A stretch of DNA of 64,000 nucleotides from Proteles cristata cristata (GCA_017311185.1 JAESUZ010000764.1:1-64000), one strand, 5' to 3'; shown: positions 11,950 through 24,424, numbered from the stretch's first letter. The notes: generated by a model from the sequence alone, not told the origin. Translations and numbers: made by a program.

Positions 11950-12122
11950 TAAATACTTTATCTTTTGGAGTTTAACCATGTATGATGTGATATAAGAATC
12001 AAAGCTTAATTTTTTCCTCCAGAAGGCCGTCCATTTGGTTCACTCCTTAAATAAGAAATTTAATGTAACCCTCATTTGGTTTTCAATGCCGTCTTTAATA
12101 TAAGCTAAATTCCCATGGTTGT

Positions 12123-12240
12123 TTTTTTTTTTTTGGAGAGAGGATAGAGCCCCAGAGTGGGAGCTTGCTTGGGATTCTGTCTCTCTTCTTTCTCTCCGTC
12201 TTCTGCTCTATCTCAAAATAAATAAATAAACATTTTTTAT
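12123..12240 (+). mobile_element. CAN-SINE fragment with inverted junction
   Basis: A poly-T/GGAGAGAGGA antisense-like start is joined to a sense body (GAGCCCCAGAGTGGGAGC to TCTCAAAATAAATAAATAAA). Confidence 0.65.
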
Positions 12241-12464
12241 TTTTTTATTAAATATATTTTTTTAATTTATTTCTATGAGAGAGAGAGAGACAGTGTGAGC
12301 AGGGGAGGGTCAGAGAGAGAGGGAGACACAGACTCCGAAATAGGCTCCAGGCTCTGAGCTGGCAGTCAGCACAGAGCCTAACGCGGGGCTCAAACCCATG
12401 AACCGTGAGATCATGACCTAAGCGAAAGTCGGACGCTTAACCGACTAAGCCACCCAGGTGCCCC
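12241..12464 (-). mobile_element. CAN-SINE, young subfamily
   Basis: AATAAACATTTTTT is duplicated on both sides. Full length. Confidence 0.94.
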
Positions 12465-12483
12465 AATAAACATTTTTTAAAGT

Positions 12484-12790
12484 GGGTTTTTTCCAGATCA
12501 AAATAGAGGAAGGGAAAAAAATAAAAAGAAAGAGGGAGGCAAACCATAAGAGACTCTTAACTACAGAGAACAAGCTGAGGGTTGCTGGAGGGGTTTCAAG
12601 TGGGCAGATGAGCTAAATGGGTGAGGGTATTAAGGGGGGCACTTGTTGGGATGAGCACTGGATGTCGTAGGTGAGCACTGGGTGGTGACTCACTGAATTC
12701 TACTCCTGAAATCATTACTACACTACATGTTAACTAACTTGGATTTAAATAAAATTTAAACATTAAAAATAATAAAAATAACAAAGTGGG
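12484..12790 (+). mobile_element. LINE-1 3' end fragment
   Basis: Carnivore L1 3' terminal phrases: CATAAGAGACTCTTAACTACAG, GGGCACTTGTTGGGATGAGCACTGG and GTTAACTAACTTGGATTTAAAT, ending in an A-rich tail. Confidence 0.85.
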
Positions 12791-12868
12791 CTTTTCCACG
12801 TATTTATATCTATTTCCTATATACCTCAGGTATATAATACATATCTTAATTAGAAATTTTCTATTCTT

Positions 12869-13095
12869 GAGGCGCCTGGGTTCTTAGTCGGTTAAGCGTC
12901 CGACTTCGGCTCAGGTCATGATCTCGCGGTTCGTGGGTTCGAGCCCCGCATCAGGCTCTGTGATGACAGCTAGCTCAGAGCCTGGAGCCTATTTCAGATT
13001 CTGTGTCTCCCTCTCTCTCTGACCCTCCCCTGCTCACGTTGTCTCTCTCTCTCTCTCAGAAATAAACAAAACATTAAAAAAATTTTTTTAAATAA
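12869..13095 (+). mobile_element. CAN-SINE
   Basis: GGCGCCTGGGTTCTTAGTCGG head with a short deletion, intact body, (TC)n and A tail. Confidence 0.94.
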
Positions 13096-13129
13096 GTAAA
13101 ATGCAATTTTAAAAAAAGGGACACTTTGT

Positions 13130-13600
13130 CTTTTCCTCTGCAATTTAAACTTTATATTTCACAACAGTTTTAGGTTTATAAAAAATCATGTAGAAAGTAT
13201 AGAGGGTTCCCAGATATCCCATACACAATTTCCCTTATTATTAATATCTTACATTAGCATGGTATATTATGTTTAATGAGCCAATATCAATAAATCATTA
13301 TTAACTAATGCTTATACTTTATTCTGATTTCTTTGGTTTTTAGGTAATGTCCTTTTCCATCCCAGAACTAGTTATATTTAGTTGTCTTCTCTCTTTAGGC
13401 TCCTCTTGGATGTGACAATCTCTTAGACTTTCCTTTTTTTTTTTTTTTTTTGATGATACTCAGCTTTGAAGCATACTGGTCAGATATTCTGTAGAATTTT
13501 CCTCTTTTCCAATTTTTATACCAGTAATTTCTTTCTCTTCTAGCATGGAGCTAGTACATCCAGTGCGATGTTTCGTAGAAGTGATAACAGGCTTCCTTCT
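13130..13600 (-). mobile_element. Old L1M fragment, antisense
   Basis: GTTTTAGGTTTATAAAAAATC, GAGGGTTCCCAGATATCCCATA and TATTATTAATATCTTACATTAG resemble antisense L1M/L1ME elements. The right boundary is unclear. Confidence 0.5.
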
Positions 13601-15775
13601 CTTCTTTTGTGTTTAGCTGGAATACCTCTGGAGTGCCCCAGTATACATGTTGAGCTGAGACAGATATATTTGATCATATACAAACTTCTATAGTATTCCT
13701 TCTATAGTATTCTCCTATAGTATTCTATACTTCTATATATACTATATACTATACTTCTATAGCATTCCTACCCTGATTATAGTCAATATTACTTTTCTTA
13801 GTGTCTAGCTTTGAATTATTAAGCGTGCTTATGTTTGTACGTGTGCGTGCATGGGGTGGGGGGAGGGTGGCAGGGAGGGTCACATATTTTGCAGGCTGTT
13901 TTCAGAACCCAGCAATTCGCTTCTCATTTCCTACCACAGAGACAGACTTCCCCCCGAACATTTGAAATTTGGTGATTCTGCTTCCTCTGCTTCCCCGAAC
14001 CAAAGCGAGACAGAGGGTTTCTGCCTCAAGTCCTGGCCACGTCCACTGCCCTGGCTCAGGCTATGTCCCGCCGTGCAGGACCTCTGAAGTCGGCCGCACT
14101 GTCCCTCTGATTCGCTTCTCTTCACTTTCTCCCACGTAACTCTTGCCCGATAGTGGCCACTTTCAGTAGCCCTTGCATACAGTGTGAAATCTGGAAAGTG
14201 TATCTCTTTCCAGGTTTGACTGAAAATGGAGTTTGCTTTTTAATTCATTCTTCTTACTGTTGTTTTATGGTTTCCTAGAGAAGGTGAGAATGCAGACTCC
14301 TGCAACTATGCTCATAGCAAAAGTCATAATGAAGTAGTTTTTGACCCAGAGAACACCCACTGATTTCTGGAACTAGGAGACAATTCAATCTTTGAACTCT
14401 GTCACATGAAGTTTTATTAGAAACATGGTGGGGATTTTGGAGAGAGGACGGCCGAACTTCATGTAGTGAAATAGAAACTTGAATTGCCAATATAGAGAGC
14501 TTAACTAAGAGATAAGGGAATTCACTTATTCATTAGAAAATAATTGAATGAATGCTTTGTGCTAGGCATTTTGCTGGGCAGTTAAGTGGGAGTTACTCTT
14601 GGTGGAGTTAGTTCAATTCATGATTAGAATGTTGTTTTCCCTGAACCTCAGTTTCTTGGGGTGATAAACCCAATCTTATCTACTTTGCGAAGAAGCTGAA
14701 TTGAGTTTCGATATATGAAAGCACCTGGTGGATCTCGGCTTTTCTGCAAGGGGAATTTGCAGCCGTTATAAACGTTTAAGGAGTGAAGTATTGTGAACAC
14801 AAACGTGGGTGGAGCTTCTGTCTGGTTCACTGGAGCCCAGGAAGTCACTGACCGGTACAGATTATAAGACGTCAGGTGGCTACAGTGCAGCCAAGGAGAG
14901 AGATGGTCCATGACCATGACAGAGAGTGGTGGAAAGGGAGGCGCCTCGGGGACTGAGGCAGACAAATTATGGGAGCAAAGGTGCAATTGACAAACGGAAG
15001 CATCGACACCAAGAGTCAAATGGGACCTTATGGCCAGAGGCTCATGAACGAAGGGCACCCCGGTTGCAGAGACGGTGCCTTCTCATTTCCCCACACTGGG
15101 GGGCAATTTGCATTTGTGCTAGGGGCTCATTTGCCCCCCTAATCTCCCAAAGTCCTCCTTTTAGACAGGGGTTCCTGAAAGCAGACTCTGAGACTCTGAG
15201 ATTAGCATTCAGGGGCTTTACTGGGGAGTCCTCTTGGGAACAATGCCTGTAAGGGCATGAAGGAAGCGAGACCGGACAGTGGGAAAAAGTGACCTACAGC
15301 GGAGTTGCAGCAGAGGCCCAGCCGAGCTCGCGGGCAGCTCTGGCACGGGAAGGGCTGCCAGAGTCCTCCCACACGGAAGCGGGAGAGCAAGGGTTTACTT
15401 CTGCTCGTGACCCAATCCCTGGATAGGAGGTGCTCCAGGGAGGACGGTCCTGAAAGGAGACTGGCTGAGAGCTGCCCGCCGCCCGTGCTCCTGGTGGCTG
15501 GTGTGGTGAGTGCGTCAGTCCCACATGGGGCGATGTGGACGGCGCACCACAGCACCCACTACGCCTCTCAAGGCCGGCGCGGGAGGCAGCTCAAAACCGC
15601 TGCCCCTCAGGTCCTTACTTTCCATTTGGTATCATCTCCCCCTACTTTGCTGCTGTTCCCCACGCCCCCCTACCCGGTCTCCACAGAACCCCACAAACCA
15701 CTCCGCACTGCCTGATCACAGTGTGCGTGTAACAGCACCTGCCCTTCATCAGTCTAGAATGTCCTTCTTTCTTCC
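13601..15775. other. Intergenic sequence
   Basis: Contains the short tandem repeat at 13683-13768. The stretch at about 15180-15450 (ATTCAGGGGCTTTACTGGGG, GCAGAGGCCCAGCC) may be an old dispersed element whose family I cannot name. No coding potential convinced me. Confidence 0.5.
13683..13768 (+). repeat. Short degenerate tandem repeat
   Basis: About five imperfect copies of a 13-17 nt unit CTTCTATAGTATTC, with a TATA-rich middle. Confidence 0.75.
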
Positions 15776-15982
15776 TTTTTTTTTTTTTTAATGTTTATTT
15801 TTGAGAGAGATTCGGGGCGTGAGCAGGGGAGGGGCAGAGAGAGGGAGACACAGAAACAGAAGCGGGTTCCAGGCTCTGAGCTGTCAGCACAGAGTCCGAC
15901 ACGGGGCTCGAGCCCACGAAACACAAGATCATGACCTGAGCCCAAGTCAGACGCTTAACCGACTGAGCCCCCCAGGCGCCCC
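15776..15982 (-). mobile_element. CAN-SINE, older felid type
   Basis: Poly-T start, GAGCAGGGGAGGGGCAGAG, ending CCCCAGGCGCCCC. Confidence 0.94.
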
Positions 15983-16487
15983 CTCCTTCCTCCCTTCTGT
16001 CCACCACAGTCATGTTCCTTCTCCAGGCCTACGTCAACAGCAAATTGTATTATGAACTTTGAATCCATTTCTCCTCCCTCTATGGTCCCAAAGCATTCTG
16101 TTGTTGGATGTGTCCGTCTTGTGTTGTAGTTGATCTTACCTTTGTGTTCCCTTTATCAGATGAGAAACCCCACGAGCGCGGGCTTCCTCCTTTAGCCTGC
16201 TCCTCTCTCTGTAACCTAGCATCCTGCTTCGCACAAAACACACACCCAACACACTGGAATTATCTGCATCAACTGTTCCAAGCTGTTAAGAGAGTTTCTC
16301 AAGGAAAGTCTCCCTAAAGATCTGAAGAGCCTTCGCCAACGCCCTGTTTCCCCTTCTCACTGCAAGGAGGTGAAGTGTATTTAAGCAGCAGAATCTGAGT
16401 GCCCACCGTAGGACAGATACTGACGCTGATTGTCTGCTGTTCTTGTTGTTGAGGTAAAATTCACCTACTATATAAAACTAATCATTG

Positions 16488-16690
16488 AGGGGCGCCTGGG
16501 GGGCTCAGTCGGTTGAGCATCTGGCTTCAGCTCAGGTCACGATCTCACGGTTTGTGGGTTCGGTATGGCTTTGTGCTGACAGCTCAGAGCTTGGAGCCTG
16601 CTTCTGATTCTGTGTCTCCCTCTCTCTCTGACCCTCCCCGGCTCCCGCTGTCTCTCTCTCTCACTCAAATAAATAAAACATTTTTTAAAA
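16488..16690 (+). mobile_element. CAN-SINE, first of a nested pair
   Basis: Flanked at the outer edges of the pair by ATAAAACTAATCATT (16472-16486 and 16903-16917). Body lacks part of the B-box region. Confidence 0.93.
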
Positions 16691-16702
16691 ATTTAATAAA
16701 TA

Positions 16703-16902
16703 GGGGCGCCTGGGTCTTAGTCGGTTAAGTGTCCAACTTTCGCTCAGGTCATCTCGCGGTTCGTGGGTTCGAAACTGCCAGCTCAGAGCCTGGAGCCTGT
16801 TTCAGTCTGTGACTCCTCTCTCTGACCCTCCCCTGCTCATGCTGTCTCTCTCTCTCTCTCTCCTAGAAATAAAATAAAAAACATTAAAAATTTAATAAAT
16901 AA
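16703..16902 (+). mobile_element. CAN-SINE inserted in the tail of the preceding SINE
   Basis: Young-type body with deletions in the tRNA-like head. The AAATTTAATAAAT tail sequence of the first copy is repeated after it. Confidence 0.92.
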
Positions 16903-17379
16903 ATAAAACTAATCATTTGAAAGCAAGCAATTCAGCAGTGTTTAGGACATCCATGGCCCGATGTTCCAAAACACCACCCTGTTTCTATCGCTCTGAAGCA
17001 AACTGCACCTAGCCTGTGCTCCCCGGAAGCTGGGCACATTGCCACAGGGAAGGGCCGGGGTCCAGTGTGGACAACGTAGAGTTAGACTCACCTTTGTGAG
17101 ACCTCCTGCTGGCTTGTTTTCCATGTTTCTGTTCCCGGAAAGCAACAGTGTTCCCGGAGAGCCATGTGTAGTGCCACCAGAGCTTCCAAATTCCCCATCC
17201 CGAGGGGGCACTCAGCCTGAGTGGCTGGGGCTGATGGGCGACCCAAGCTCAGGAGGAGGGATGGTAGCGGGGGCCAACTGTACCCCCACCTGTTTCCCAT
17301 GGTGCGCGTGGAGCTGGGAGGAGCCCAGGGGTAGGGAAACCCTTTTGGCCGGTGGCCCCAAAGTTCCTGTCTCCCATGA

Positions 17380-17495
17380 TGTCCCAGGAAATAATCCTCC
17401 TCTTTCCGGGATGTATTCCCCTTTACAGAGAGAAGGAAACTGAGGCTGAGAGGAGAGGGATGTGTTCAGGCTCACAGGGGACCCCAGAGCTAGGA
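17380..17495 (-). repeat. MIR relic
   Basis: CCCCTTTACAGAGAGAAGGAAACTGAG-type core of the mammalian-wide SINE, antisense. Confidence 0.6.
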
Positions 17496-17766
17496 CGTGC
17501 GGGCCGGGGTCACCAGGCCACAAGGTGGACGAGGTCTCCTAGGGACACCACCCAGGAGGTGGGCCACCCCTCACGGCTGTCCACCCCCGCGTCCCCGGGC
17601 CGCCCTCCTCACCCCGCGTGCGCACAGGCGGCGTCTACACAGGCAGCCGCATGGCTCCTCCCCTGGATCAGTCCTCCACACCCACGGCGGCGCGGGTCCC
17701 TGTCCCCATCAGGAAACCAGGCACAAACCGGCTCAGGAAAAGAGGCTCTGTCAGACTACGTACAAG

Positions 17767-17772
17767 TTTATT
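17767..17772 (-). terminator. CCR4: Candidate CCR4 polyadenylation signal
   Basis: AATAAA on the minus strand, about 1.3 kb beyond the CCR4 stop codon. It would give a 3'UTR of roughly 1.35 kb. Other A/T-rich hexamers exist between it and the stop (for example AATAAA at 18241-18246), so the true cleavage site is uncertain. Confidence 0.35.
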
Positions 17773-19100
17773 TTATCGTTGTCTACAAAGGCCACATCAA
17801 CTCACCCCCCCCCCTTTAAAATCGTTTAAAAAAAAAACACACTTTCTGGAAATGCGTCCTTTATAAATGTAGAGCATGTGATAAGGTGTGAACTTACAGA
17901 AGCATTTGAAGCCGGTAACTCGGTTGATGGTTTGCAAGCCGGGTTTTTTGTTTTGCAATGCATTCCAGGGCTCTCCCACCCTGATTAAAGTCTCTGTTGA
18001 ATTTGATGAAGTCTGTGGCTAAGAACAGAGATTTAACTTAATGGTGTCAAACGCTTAATGACACGATTAAAATGACTGGTGAGAAATTTTGACTCATCCC
18101 AAAGTTAAAAAGGAAGCCAGTATTTTAACAGAGAGGATGACATTTTTCACAACTTCATAATTACTGGTTGTGCCCCATCGGCAATAGCTTTGGGTTGATT
18201 ATTCTTGCCTCCCTTAATGGCAGGCACGTCACTGTCATACTTTATTAACCTTTCTTATTTTTAGTTTTGAAGGCTCTGTTTGTAAACAAGTAAAAGACCC
18301 CCCCATCCATGTATCTGCACCTATGTATTATTTGTAAAACTTGAATATCACCTGTTATCATCAAAACAAAATGTGCTCACAAGCACATGAAAGCATGTTT
18401 GAATTTCCACAAATACGTTTGGATGTTTTAATGCCTTGTATTTCACGTTTGGACATCAGGCCTTGCCAATGCCTTCACATCACATCCTCACACCTGGAAT
18501 CAGCATCGAAAGTTTGGCTTCCGTTAGCAGATAATCCTTTAAGATAAAAGAGTAGATCAGGGTTCAGCACTTTGCTCTCTGTCTCCTCATACACCTGGCT
18601 CCAGGGAATCTACCATGCTTCGGATATATTAACAGGAAAGTTCTAGAACAGCATGTCAAGGTTTTCGCTATTGTACCACGAAAGCTAGAAAGTAATTAAA
18701 GGGCCCATTTTTCACGGCAAGAAGTAGCGACCAATTCCACCATTCGTTCCCCACAGGCCCCCCAAGAGAACGCCATCGGTGCACGTTAGCCGGGAATGAA
18801 TGGTCCTTCCCTTACAGTGTCACGTGTGACCTCGCTGAGATGCTGGTCAGAGTCCTCCTTCTGCTTACTCAGCCCTGCAGGCAAGCCCGGGGAAGGGGTG
18901 ATGTCGCAGCCCGGGTGAGCTCTTGCTGGACCGCACCCGCAGATTTCAAGAGGAGGAGCTGACTGTGGGGCGAGAAGCCCACGCTCGGCAGTGGATGAAG
19001 GGCTCCCTCCCGCCACTGGCGCGGGAGCCCCTACTATAGTACAATCGTAAGCAAGCTCTCCCTTCGGGAAGCCTCGCGCCGTCCTTCGCCTCTTCGTGGC

Positions 19101-20183
19101 TTACAGGGCGTCGTGGAGATCGTGATCCCCGGTGGACTGCGTGTAGGACGAGCTGGGGGTGTCGGGGGGGTAGAGCTGGAGGAGCCTGCAGTAGTGGCAG
19201 GGCAGGAAGGGGCCCCTGCAGGTTTTGAAGAGCTGTACGAGGTACTTGCGGAATTTCTCCCCGAGGAAGAAGTAGATGACAGGGTTAAGGCAGCAGTGAA
19301 CGAAAGCCAGGGTCTCCGTGGCCTGAATGGCATAGTCCAGGTGCCTTTCGAAGGCACAGTCCTGAAGGATCTCCAGCTCCACCAGGGTCTCCAGGAAGAG
19401 CACCACGTTGTAAGGCGCCCAGAAGCCCAGGAAGAGGGCCACCACGGCGAAGACCATCCTCACCGCCTTGCTCTTCTTCTCGTTTTTGCAGTGCTGCAGG
19501 GTCCTGATGATCATGGAGTAGCAGAACAGCATGGTGCCCAAGGGGATCACCAAGCCCAGAATGTTGATCTCCAGGGAGCTGAGCACCTTCCACCGCGTGG
19601 AGTGGAGCGAGTACTTGGTTTTGCAGTAGGTGTGGTTGCGCTCCGTATAGCAGGTGCTGAGTAAGAAGCCTGGGAGAGAGGCCAGTACAGCCACGGACCA
19701 CGTGACCACGCTGGTGATGACCCCATACGTCAAGGTCCTCGCTCTCAAGGAAAACACCGCATGCACGATGGCCAGGTATCTGTCGATGCTCATGAGCATG
19801 ATGAAGAAGATACCGCTGTAAAAGCCCACCAGGTACATCCAGGAAATAATCTTGCAGAGACCTAGTCCGAAAACCCACTGGTCTGCAGCATAGTAGGCCC
19901 AGAAAGGGAGAGAGAACACGAAGAGCAGGTCTGAGATGGCGAGGTTGAGCAGATACACGTCGGTCATGGACTTGAGCCTCTTATACTTGAACAAGACCAG
20001 AACCACCACGGAATTTCCAAGGAGACCGAACAGAAAGACCAAGGAGTAGAGAGGGGGCAGGAAGAGCCCCCCAAAGGCCTTGATGCCTTCTTTGGTGCAA
20101 GGCTTGGGGATATTCTCATAGAGATAGTAATTACTATAGATGCTTTCATCCACGGTGGTGTCTGCTGTATCCGTGGGGTTCAT
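19101..20183 (-). CDS. CCR4: C-C chemokine receptor type 4, complete coding exon
   Basis: Seven-transmembrane class A G-protein-coupled receptor of the plasma membrane. The family member binds CCL17 and CCL22 and guides Th2, regulatory and skin-homing T cells. The frame encodes 360 residues, the same length I recall for human CCR4, and begins [10 protein letters not shown]. Visible features are a tyrosine-rich acidic N-terminus (YSNYYLYE) typical of sulfated ligand-binding tails, the extracellular cysteines (KPC, LCK, STC, QDC), an NHT glycosylation sequon in extracellular loop 2, DRYLAIVH at the end of TM3, NPVIY in TM7 and a Ser/Thr-rich tail ending DHDLHDAL. No indels or stops interrupt it. 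The open frame extends 70 codons upstream of this ATG, but that stretch includes an intron/exon boundary and is not receptor-like, so the MNPT start is chosen. Recognition is from family knowledge, not a search. Confidence 0.97.
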   Translation of the reverse strand: MNPTDTADTTVDESIYSNYYLYENIPKPCTKEGIKAFGGLFLPPLYSLVFLFGLLGNSVVVLVLFKYKRLKSMTDVYLLNLAISDLLFVFSLPFWAYYAADQWVFGLGLCKIISWMYLVGFYSGIFFIMLMSIDRYLAIVHAVFSLRARTLTYGVITSVVTWSVAVLASLPGFLLSTCYTERNHTYCKTKYSLHSTRWKVLSSLEINILGLVIPLGTMLFCYSMIIRTLQHCKNEKKSKAVRMVFAVVALFLGFWAPYNVVLFLETLVELEILQDCAFERHLDYAIQATETLAFVHCCLNPVIYFFLGEKFRKYLVQLFKTCRGPFLPCHYCRLLQLYPPDTPSSSYTQSTGDHDLHDAL

Positions 20184-20258
20184 TTTCAACTCTGCAGGCT
20201 CCTCAACGCGGGTCTGAGCCCAATCAAGAACTAATGAGGGGAAGAGCAAATAGGATTT

Positions 20259-20275
20259 CTGTAAGAACAGAAGCA
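20259..20275 (-). other. CCR4: Probable splice acceptor of the CCR4 coding exon
   Basis: Read on the minus strand, a pyrimidine-rich run (GCTTCTGTTCTTACAG) ends in CAG about 75 nt before the CCR4 ATG. CCR4 mRNAs are known to have a non-coding first exon, so this is the likely start of the coding exon (about 20258). A weaker alternative CAG lies only about 10 nt before the ATG (20192-20197). The upstream non-coding exon and promoter could not be located by eye. Confidence 0.45.
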
Positions 20276-20400
20276 AATTGAAATGGTGCTGAATACAGAG
20301 CATAGCGCCGAATACTGTGCCCCGGATCGTGACACCCCCTTCCCAGCCTTCCCAAGTTGAAGAGCTCTGTTCCTCGCAGGGCAGTGCAGCCAAAATAACA

Positions 20401-20560
20401 ATCCTGGCCTTTGGAGTCAGCAGATGACAAGTCCCAGCTCCGGCACTCCCCTCCCACTCTCAGGGAGGCTTAAAGTCCCTCATTTGTAAATGGGGACCGT
20501 AAAACCTCCTTCTCAAGGAGGCGGTTTCAAGGATGCATTTCAAAATGATAGTCTGGGGTT
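20401..20560 (+). repeat. MIR relic upstream of the CCR4 coding exon
   Basis: CTTTGGAGTCAGCAGATGAC, CCTCATTTGTAAATGGGGAC and a GTTTCAAGGATG end follow MIR order. Confidence 0.65.
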
Positions 20561-20904
20561 AGTGAATCACCTGCGGGCCCGGTGAGATTCCCAACAGCCC
20601 TCCACCCACGGCCACCTTAGTGACTTAAAAACAAAAACAAAAACATGAAGATTAAACATCTGTGCATGTTTCCCCTTCTGATTCGAACTCCAAAAAGTCA
20701 GTCATTGCTTAGGTAATCGTTGGGCTAGAAGGTTGGCTAGGATTTTATATAAAAATTCGAATTCCTCCTGCAAGCGTGACATATCTATGTCAAAGCCTGC
20801 TCCCTGGTATCGGGCATTTCATCCCACTCCCGCGATCCTGCTCCCCACCGCACTCCCGACAGAGCCAGGTGCTCAGAGCCAAGCAAGCATACTGAGCCAT
20901 GGCT

Positions 20905-20975
20905 CACAAAAGGTTCAGAGAAGCTAAATGACTTCCAAAGGCCACACAGCTACATGCAGAACTCGTTCCTTGGGC
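20905..20975 (-). repeat. MIR relic
   Basis: GAGAAGCTAAATGACTTCC and GGCCACACAGCTACATG. Confidence 0.55.
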
Positions 20976-21611
20976 CCCAAGTCCCCATGACGTGCTAGTA
21001 AACCAACTCTGCGGAGGGACAGATGCTGATTTATGGTGTTTGCTGGTGCCTGTGGTGCAAATACTTGCACCAGGGCAAAATTCCATCTTCCGACTGCCTC
21101 CCAAAGTTCCTGAATCCTTGACGGTCTTTAACGGTCCCTGGGAGCTGTGCAGGTCAGCTCCGGTGTACACTCCCTAGGTCATTCTGGAACACTGCCTTTG
21201 ATGGGAACATGCCTGGCCTCCCGGGCCTGGGGGCTAGCTGCTCCTGGGGCACTCAGACGCTAATGCAGTGGATGTGTCCAGAAGGCCCCTTGGATGCGGG
21301 AGCACTCAGGTAGTTTTCGCTGGACTCAGATGGCGATGAGAGGGAACTTGGTCGTTTCATCAAAACCACGTGCAAAAATCAGTCCCACGCACTGAATCCT
21401 GTTGCCGTGGGAATTAGCCTGACAGATCTCAAAAAGGCACATCGTGGCCAGAAATGAAATCTCTCTACTTCCCCCAGCTACCCACATTTCCTATCTAAAT
21501 TGGCAGGTGAAGAGGTTGAGACCTTACAGCTACATGCATGTTCGCCTGTGGATCAGAGCAATTCAGGGATGAAGGGCTTTCTGACTCAAGGCTACCGCCT
21601 CTTTCTTCCTC

Positions 21612-21733
21612 CTTCTTTTTTTTTTTTTGGTAAAGATTTTTTTAAAGCGATCTCTACACCCAACGTGGGGCTCGAACTCACAACCCTGAGATCAAGTCGC
21701 ACGCTCTACTGAGTGAGCGAGCCAGGCATCCCC
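21612..21733 (-). mobile_element. Old CAN-SINE
   Basis: GATCTCTACACCCAACGTGG, CTCGAACTCACAACCCTGAG and CGAGCCAGGCATCCCC. Confidence 0.85.
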
Positions 21734-23220
21734 TCTTGCTTCCTTCTTAATGGCCCCTGATATTCTTTTATCACAACCCTTTTCACATTGTTCAGTTAAC
21801 TGCCCTCCCCCCCCCGCCACCCTTACCACCATGCACCCAAACCCCCAAACCAACTTTGCTTTCTCAAGAGAGAGATTTGGGTTTACTCCTGCAGATGGAT
21901 GCTGAGGACCTGGGCCATCGCGGGATGTCGGAGCAAGTGTTGTAAAATCAGTATCAGTTCCAGTTAAATAAACATCTCTCCACCAGTTTGCCGGTAAAAA
22001 CTGAAGGAACAGAGGAGGCTGAGGAGTCGGGAAACTGCCAGGAGAATAAAACTAAATGCAGCTGGTAAATGTTGGGAATTATTCCGTCAGCCTTATTTGT
22101 GTGGTGTTTCTTGACCTGGGAGCCTTGATTAGAAGCAAGAAGCAGGAAAAAATGTATGTTTGATAAAAGGGATCTGTGTATTCTGAGCGTGTGGACTCGG
22201 GCCAGACGTGTGCAGGGAGAGAGTCCCGCATATAGAAGTGCCCCTCAGACGAGAGCTCGGAGGGCGTGAGTGTAAGTAGATGGCGTGTGAGTCTGAGTTC
22301 AGAGCCTGCAGTGAGCCCCAGAATGCTCAGGAGGCCCGAGTGGAGGGACTGGCCGGCTCTCCGCACATCCGAAGTCCACGCGGCCGACCAGAACGCAGTG
22401 CGCATCCTGCGACCCCGGGAATGGGCCTGTCCCTGCTTACCTTCCGTGTCCAACAGTGGTCCCGATGCTCGTCGGCGAGCCAGTGCCAGGCTTGTTCGAG
22501 GAGCTGAGCGCTAAGAAAGGTGCCTTTGAAGGGCGCGTGGCTTCCTGTGAGCGCCAGCTCTGTCCCTCACCCATCTGCGCTGAGTTCAAGTGGGTTTTTT
22601 TTTTTTTCTGATAGAAGTAAGAACCAGAAAATGAGTGACTAAGTCACTCACTTCCCAAAACTGAAAGCTAGGAAGGTTTGCTCTCTGCAAGATCAAAGAG
22701 GAAAGCGGGTCAGTTGTCTTTTAAAAGAGACACCTTAATTTTTTTTAAGTGTATTTGTTGGATTTTTAATGTAAAGAATTTCCCTTTTCGCCGGCTCTGT
22801 GTCGTAGACATGATCTTTGTGTCCTGGTGGAGTGAGCAGTTTTGCCTGAGTGGGTGTGCAGTGGCAAAGCACCCTTTGTGTGCCGCAGCCTCGAACAGGT
22901 GGGACCTGAGAGGGGCCAGGGGGGAGGCCAGATGCATACATAAGGCAGCTATTCAGAGCAGAGAAACAGGTATCTAGATGTGTGTGCCTCGGTGGGAGTC
23001 AGGGGGCTTTAGTCGACCACATTCAATAACTCATGTAAAGGGAGGAGACAAGGTAGCTTCACGCCCCCTTTGCGACAGGAAGACCCCTTCCTGCTCCCCA
23101 CCACCCACCTGGAAATCGCGCAGCTCCCACGGACATGGTCTGTTAGGGTAGCAGTCGCCGCCGAGGGGCTGACAGCAGTCCTGAGCCTTTCAGTATCATA
23201 TCCTCAGCTTCTGCCAGCTT

Positions 23221-23415
23221 TTCAATTGTTTTCAATGTTTATTTTTGAGAGAGAGAGAGACAGAGCATGAGCGGGGGAGGGGCGAAGAGAGAGGGAGACA
23301 CAGGATCCGAAGCAGCTCCAGGCTCCGAGCTGTCAGCACAGAACCCGATTTGGGGCTCGAACCCGCAAAGGATGAGCTCACACCTGAGCTGAGGTCGGAC
23401 GCCCAAGGCGCCCCG
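23221..23415 (-). mobile_element. CAN-SINE, older felid type
   Basis: Diverged duplications GCTTCTGCCAGCTT (23207-23220) and GCTACTGCCGGCTT (23416-23429). Confidence 0.93.
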
Positions 23416-24424
23416 GCTACTGCCGGCTTCCCTCTGTGTCTACAGTTGCTCAGCTCTTCAGTTCGGTTTAAAAGAGCCGCAGTGTCGGGGAGGACAGCCC
23501 TCCCCAACAAAGTTCCCCTGTCCAGAACGTTCCAACAGGGCCGAGGCTGAGAGAGCGGAGGGACCGGTGAGTCTGTGCCCATTATACAGGGTAACGTGTA
23601 GACTAAGCATAGTTTGGGTCCGGCCACCCTCCGTCCCTTCAGCGGTCGGCTGGCGGGCCCTTGCAGAGACACGCACCTCTGTGAAGACCCCGGTGGGCCC
23701 ACCGCCACCCTCAAGGTCGGGCCCGCTGGTGCCGCTGGGGACGCAAAAGCCAAAGTCCCAGACAAGGAGCGCATCCTGTGTGCGGAGCAGCTTCCGGTTT
23801 TTGCAAGCGAAGGGCTGGAGGATGACCGCGCCCCTCGACTCCCGTGTCCAGCGGGGTCCCCCTTGCACTTGGCCCAGCCTCCCCGACCCTGCTGGCCCGG
23901 AACAACAGCTGCGACCAGGTGATCCGCCACAGGGGCTCTGTTGGCCCGCGTCCCCCGCGCTGTCCCTGCCGCACCCTGCGTGGCCAGCCAACGACCTGCA
24001 CCTCCCCCGGTCCTTCCTCTGCCAGCAGGGCGGCCGCCCGGCCAAGTCCCAAGGCCCTGGGGCCTCAGTACAGATTCCCTTTCGCGGACTTGAGCCGCAA
24101 AGGAAAACCAACATGCGGGGCCTGAGGAAGCTTCTCTCTTGAAATCACAGGCCTCAAGAGACAAGTTAGAGAGCCGGGGTGCAGTGGGAACATGGTGTGT
24201 GACAGCCCTGGGCAAGCCCCTCTGAGCACCTCGCCTCCGGGGACTGGCCCCGGGGGAGGAGCGTTAGGATGATGTCTAGAGGCCCAACCGATCGCACGTG
24301 ATCATGGCCATCACGGGTCTGGAGATGCTTGACCTTGAGAGGGCTGATGCTCCCGTGACAGAACCTGGCCACGAGGTAAGCACCCCAGCTCTGAGCCAGG
24401 GAAGCGGCTCCGTGTTGCTGGAGA

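Larger units (their letters stand above)
16918..19100. other. CCR4 downstream flank and 3'UTR
   Basis: Expected to include the CCR4 3'UTR at its right end. A GC-rich, CpG-containing stretch at 17480-17720 carries open frames in two frames without recognisable product. Confidence 0.5.
20561..23220. other. CCR4 upstream flank
   Basis: Should hold the CCR4 non-coding first exon and promoter, which I could not place. One old SINE and one MIR are recognised; the rest looks unique. Confidence 0.5.

Noticed and set aside
19113..19664. 183-codon open frame antisense to CCR4
   Set aside because: Shadow of the CCR4 coding frame with no recognisable domain.
22079..22514. Overlapping open frames upstream of CCR4 as a possible extra gene
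   Set aside because: Open on both strands with unrelated translations. No domain or splice signal pattern supports a gene.
23232..24215. 327-codon minus-strand open frame
   Set aside because: Its C-terminal part is a SINE and the rest is GC-rich sequence that is also open on the other strand. No protein similarity is recognised.
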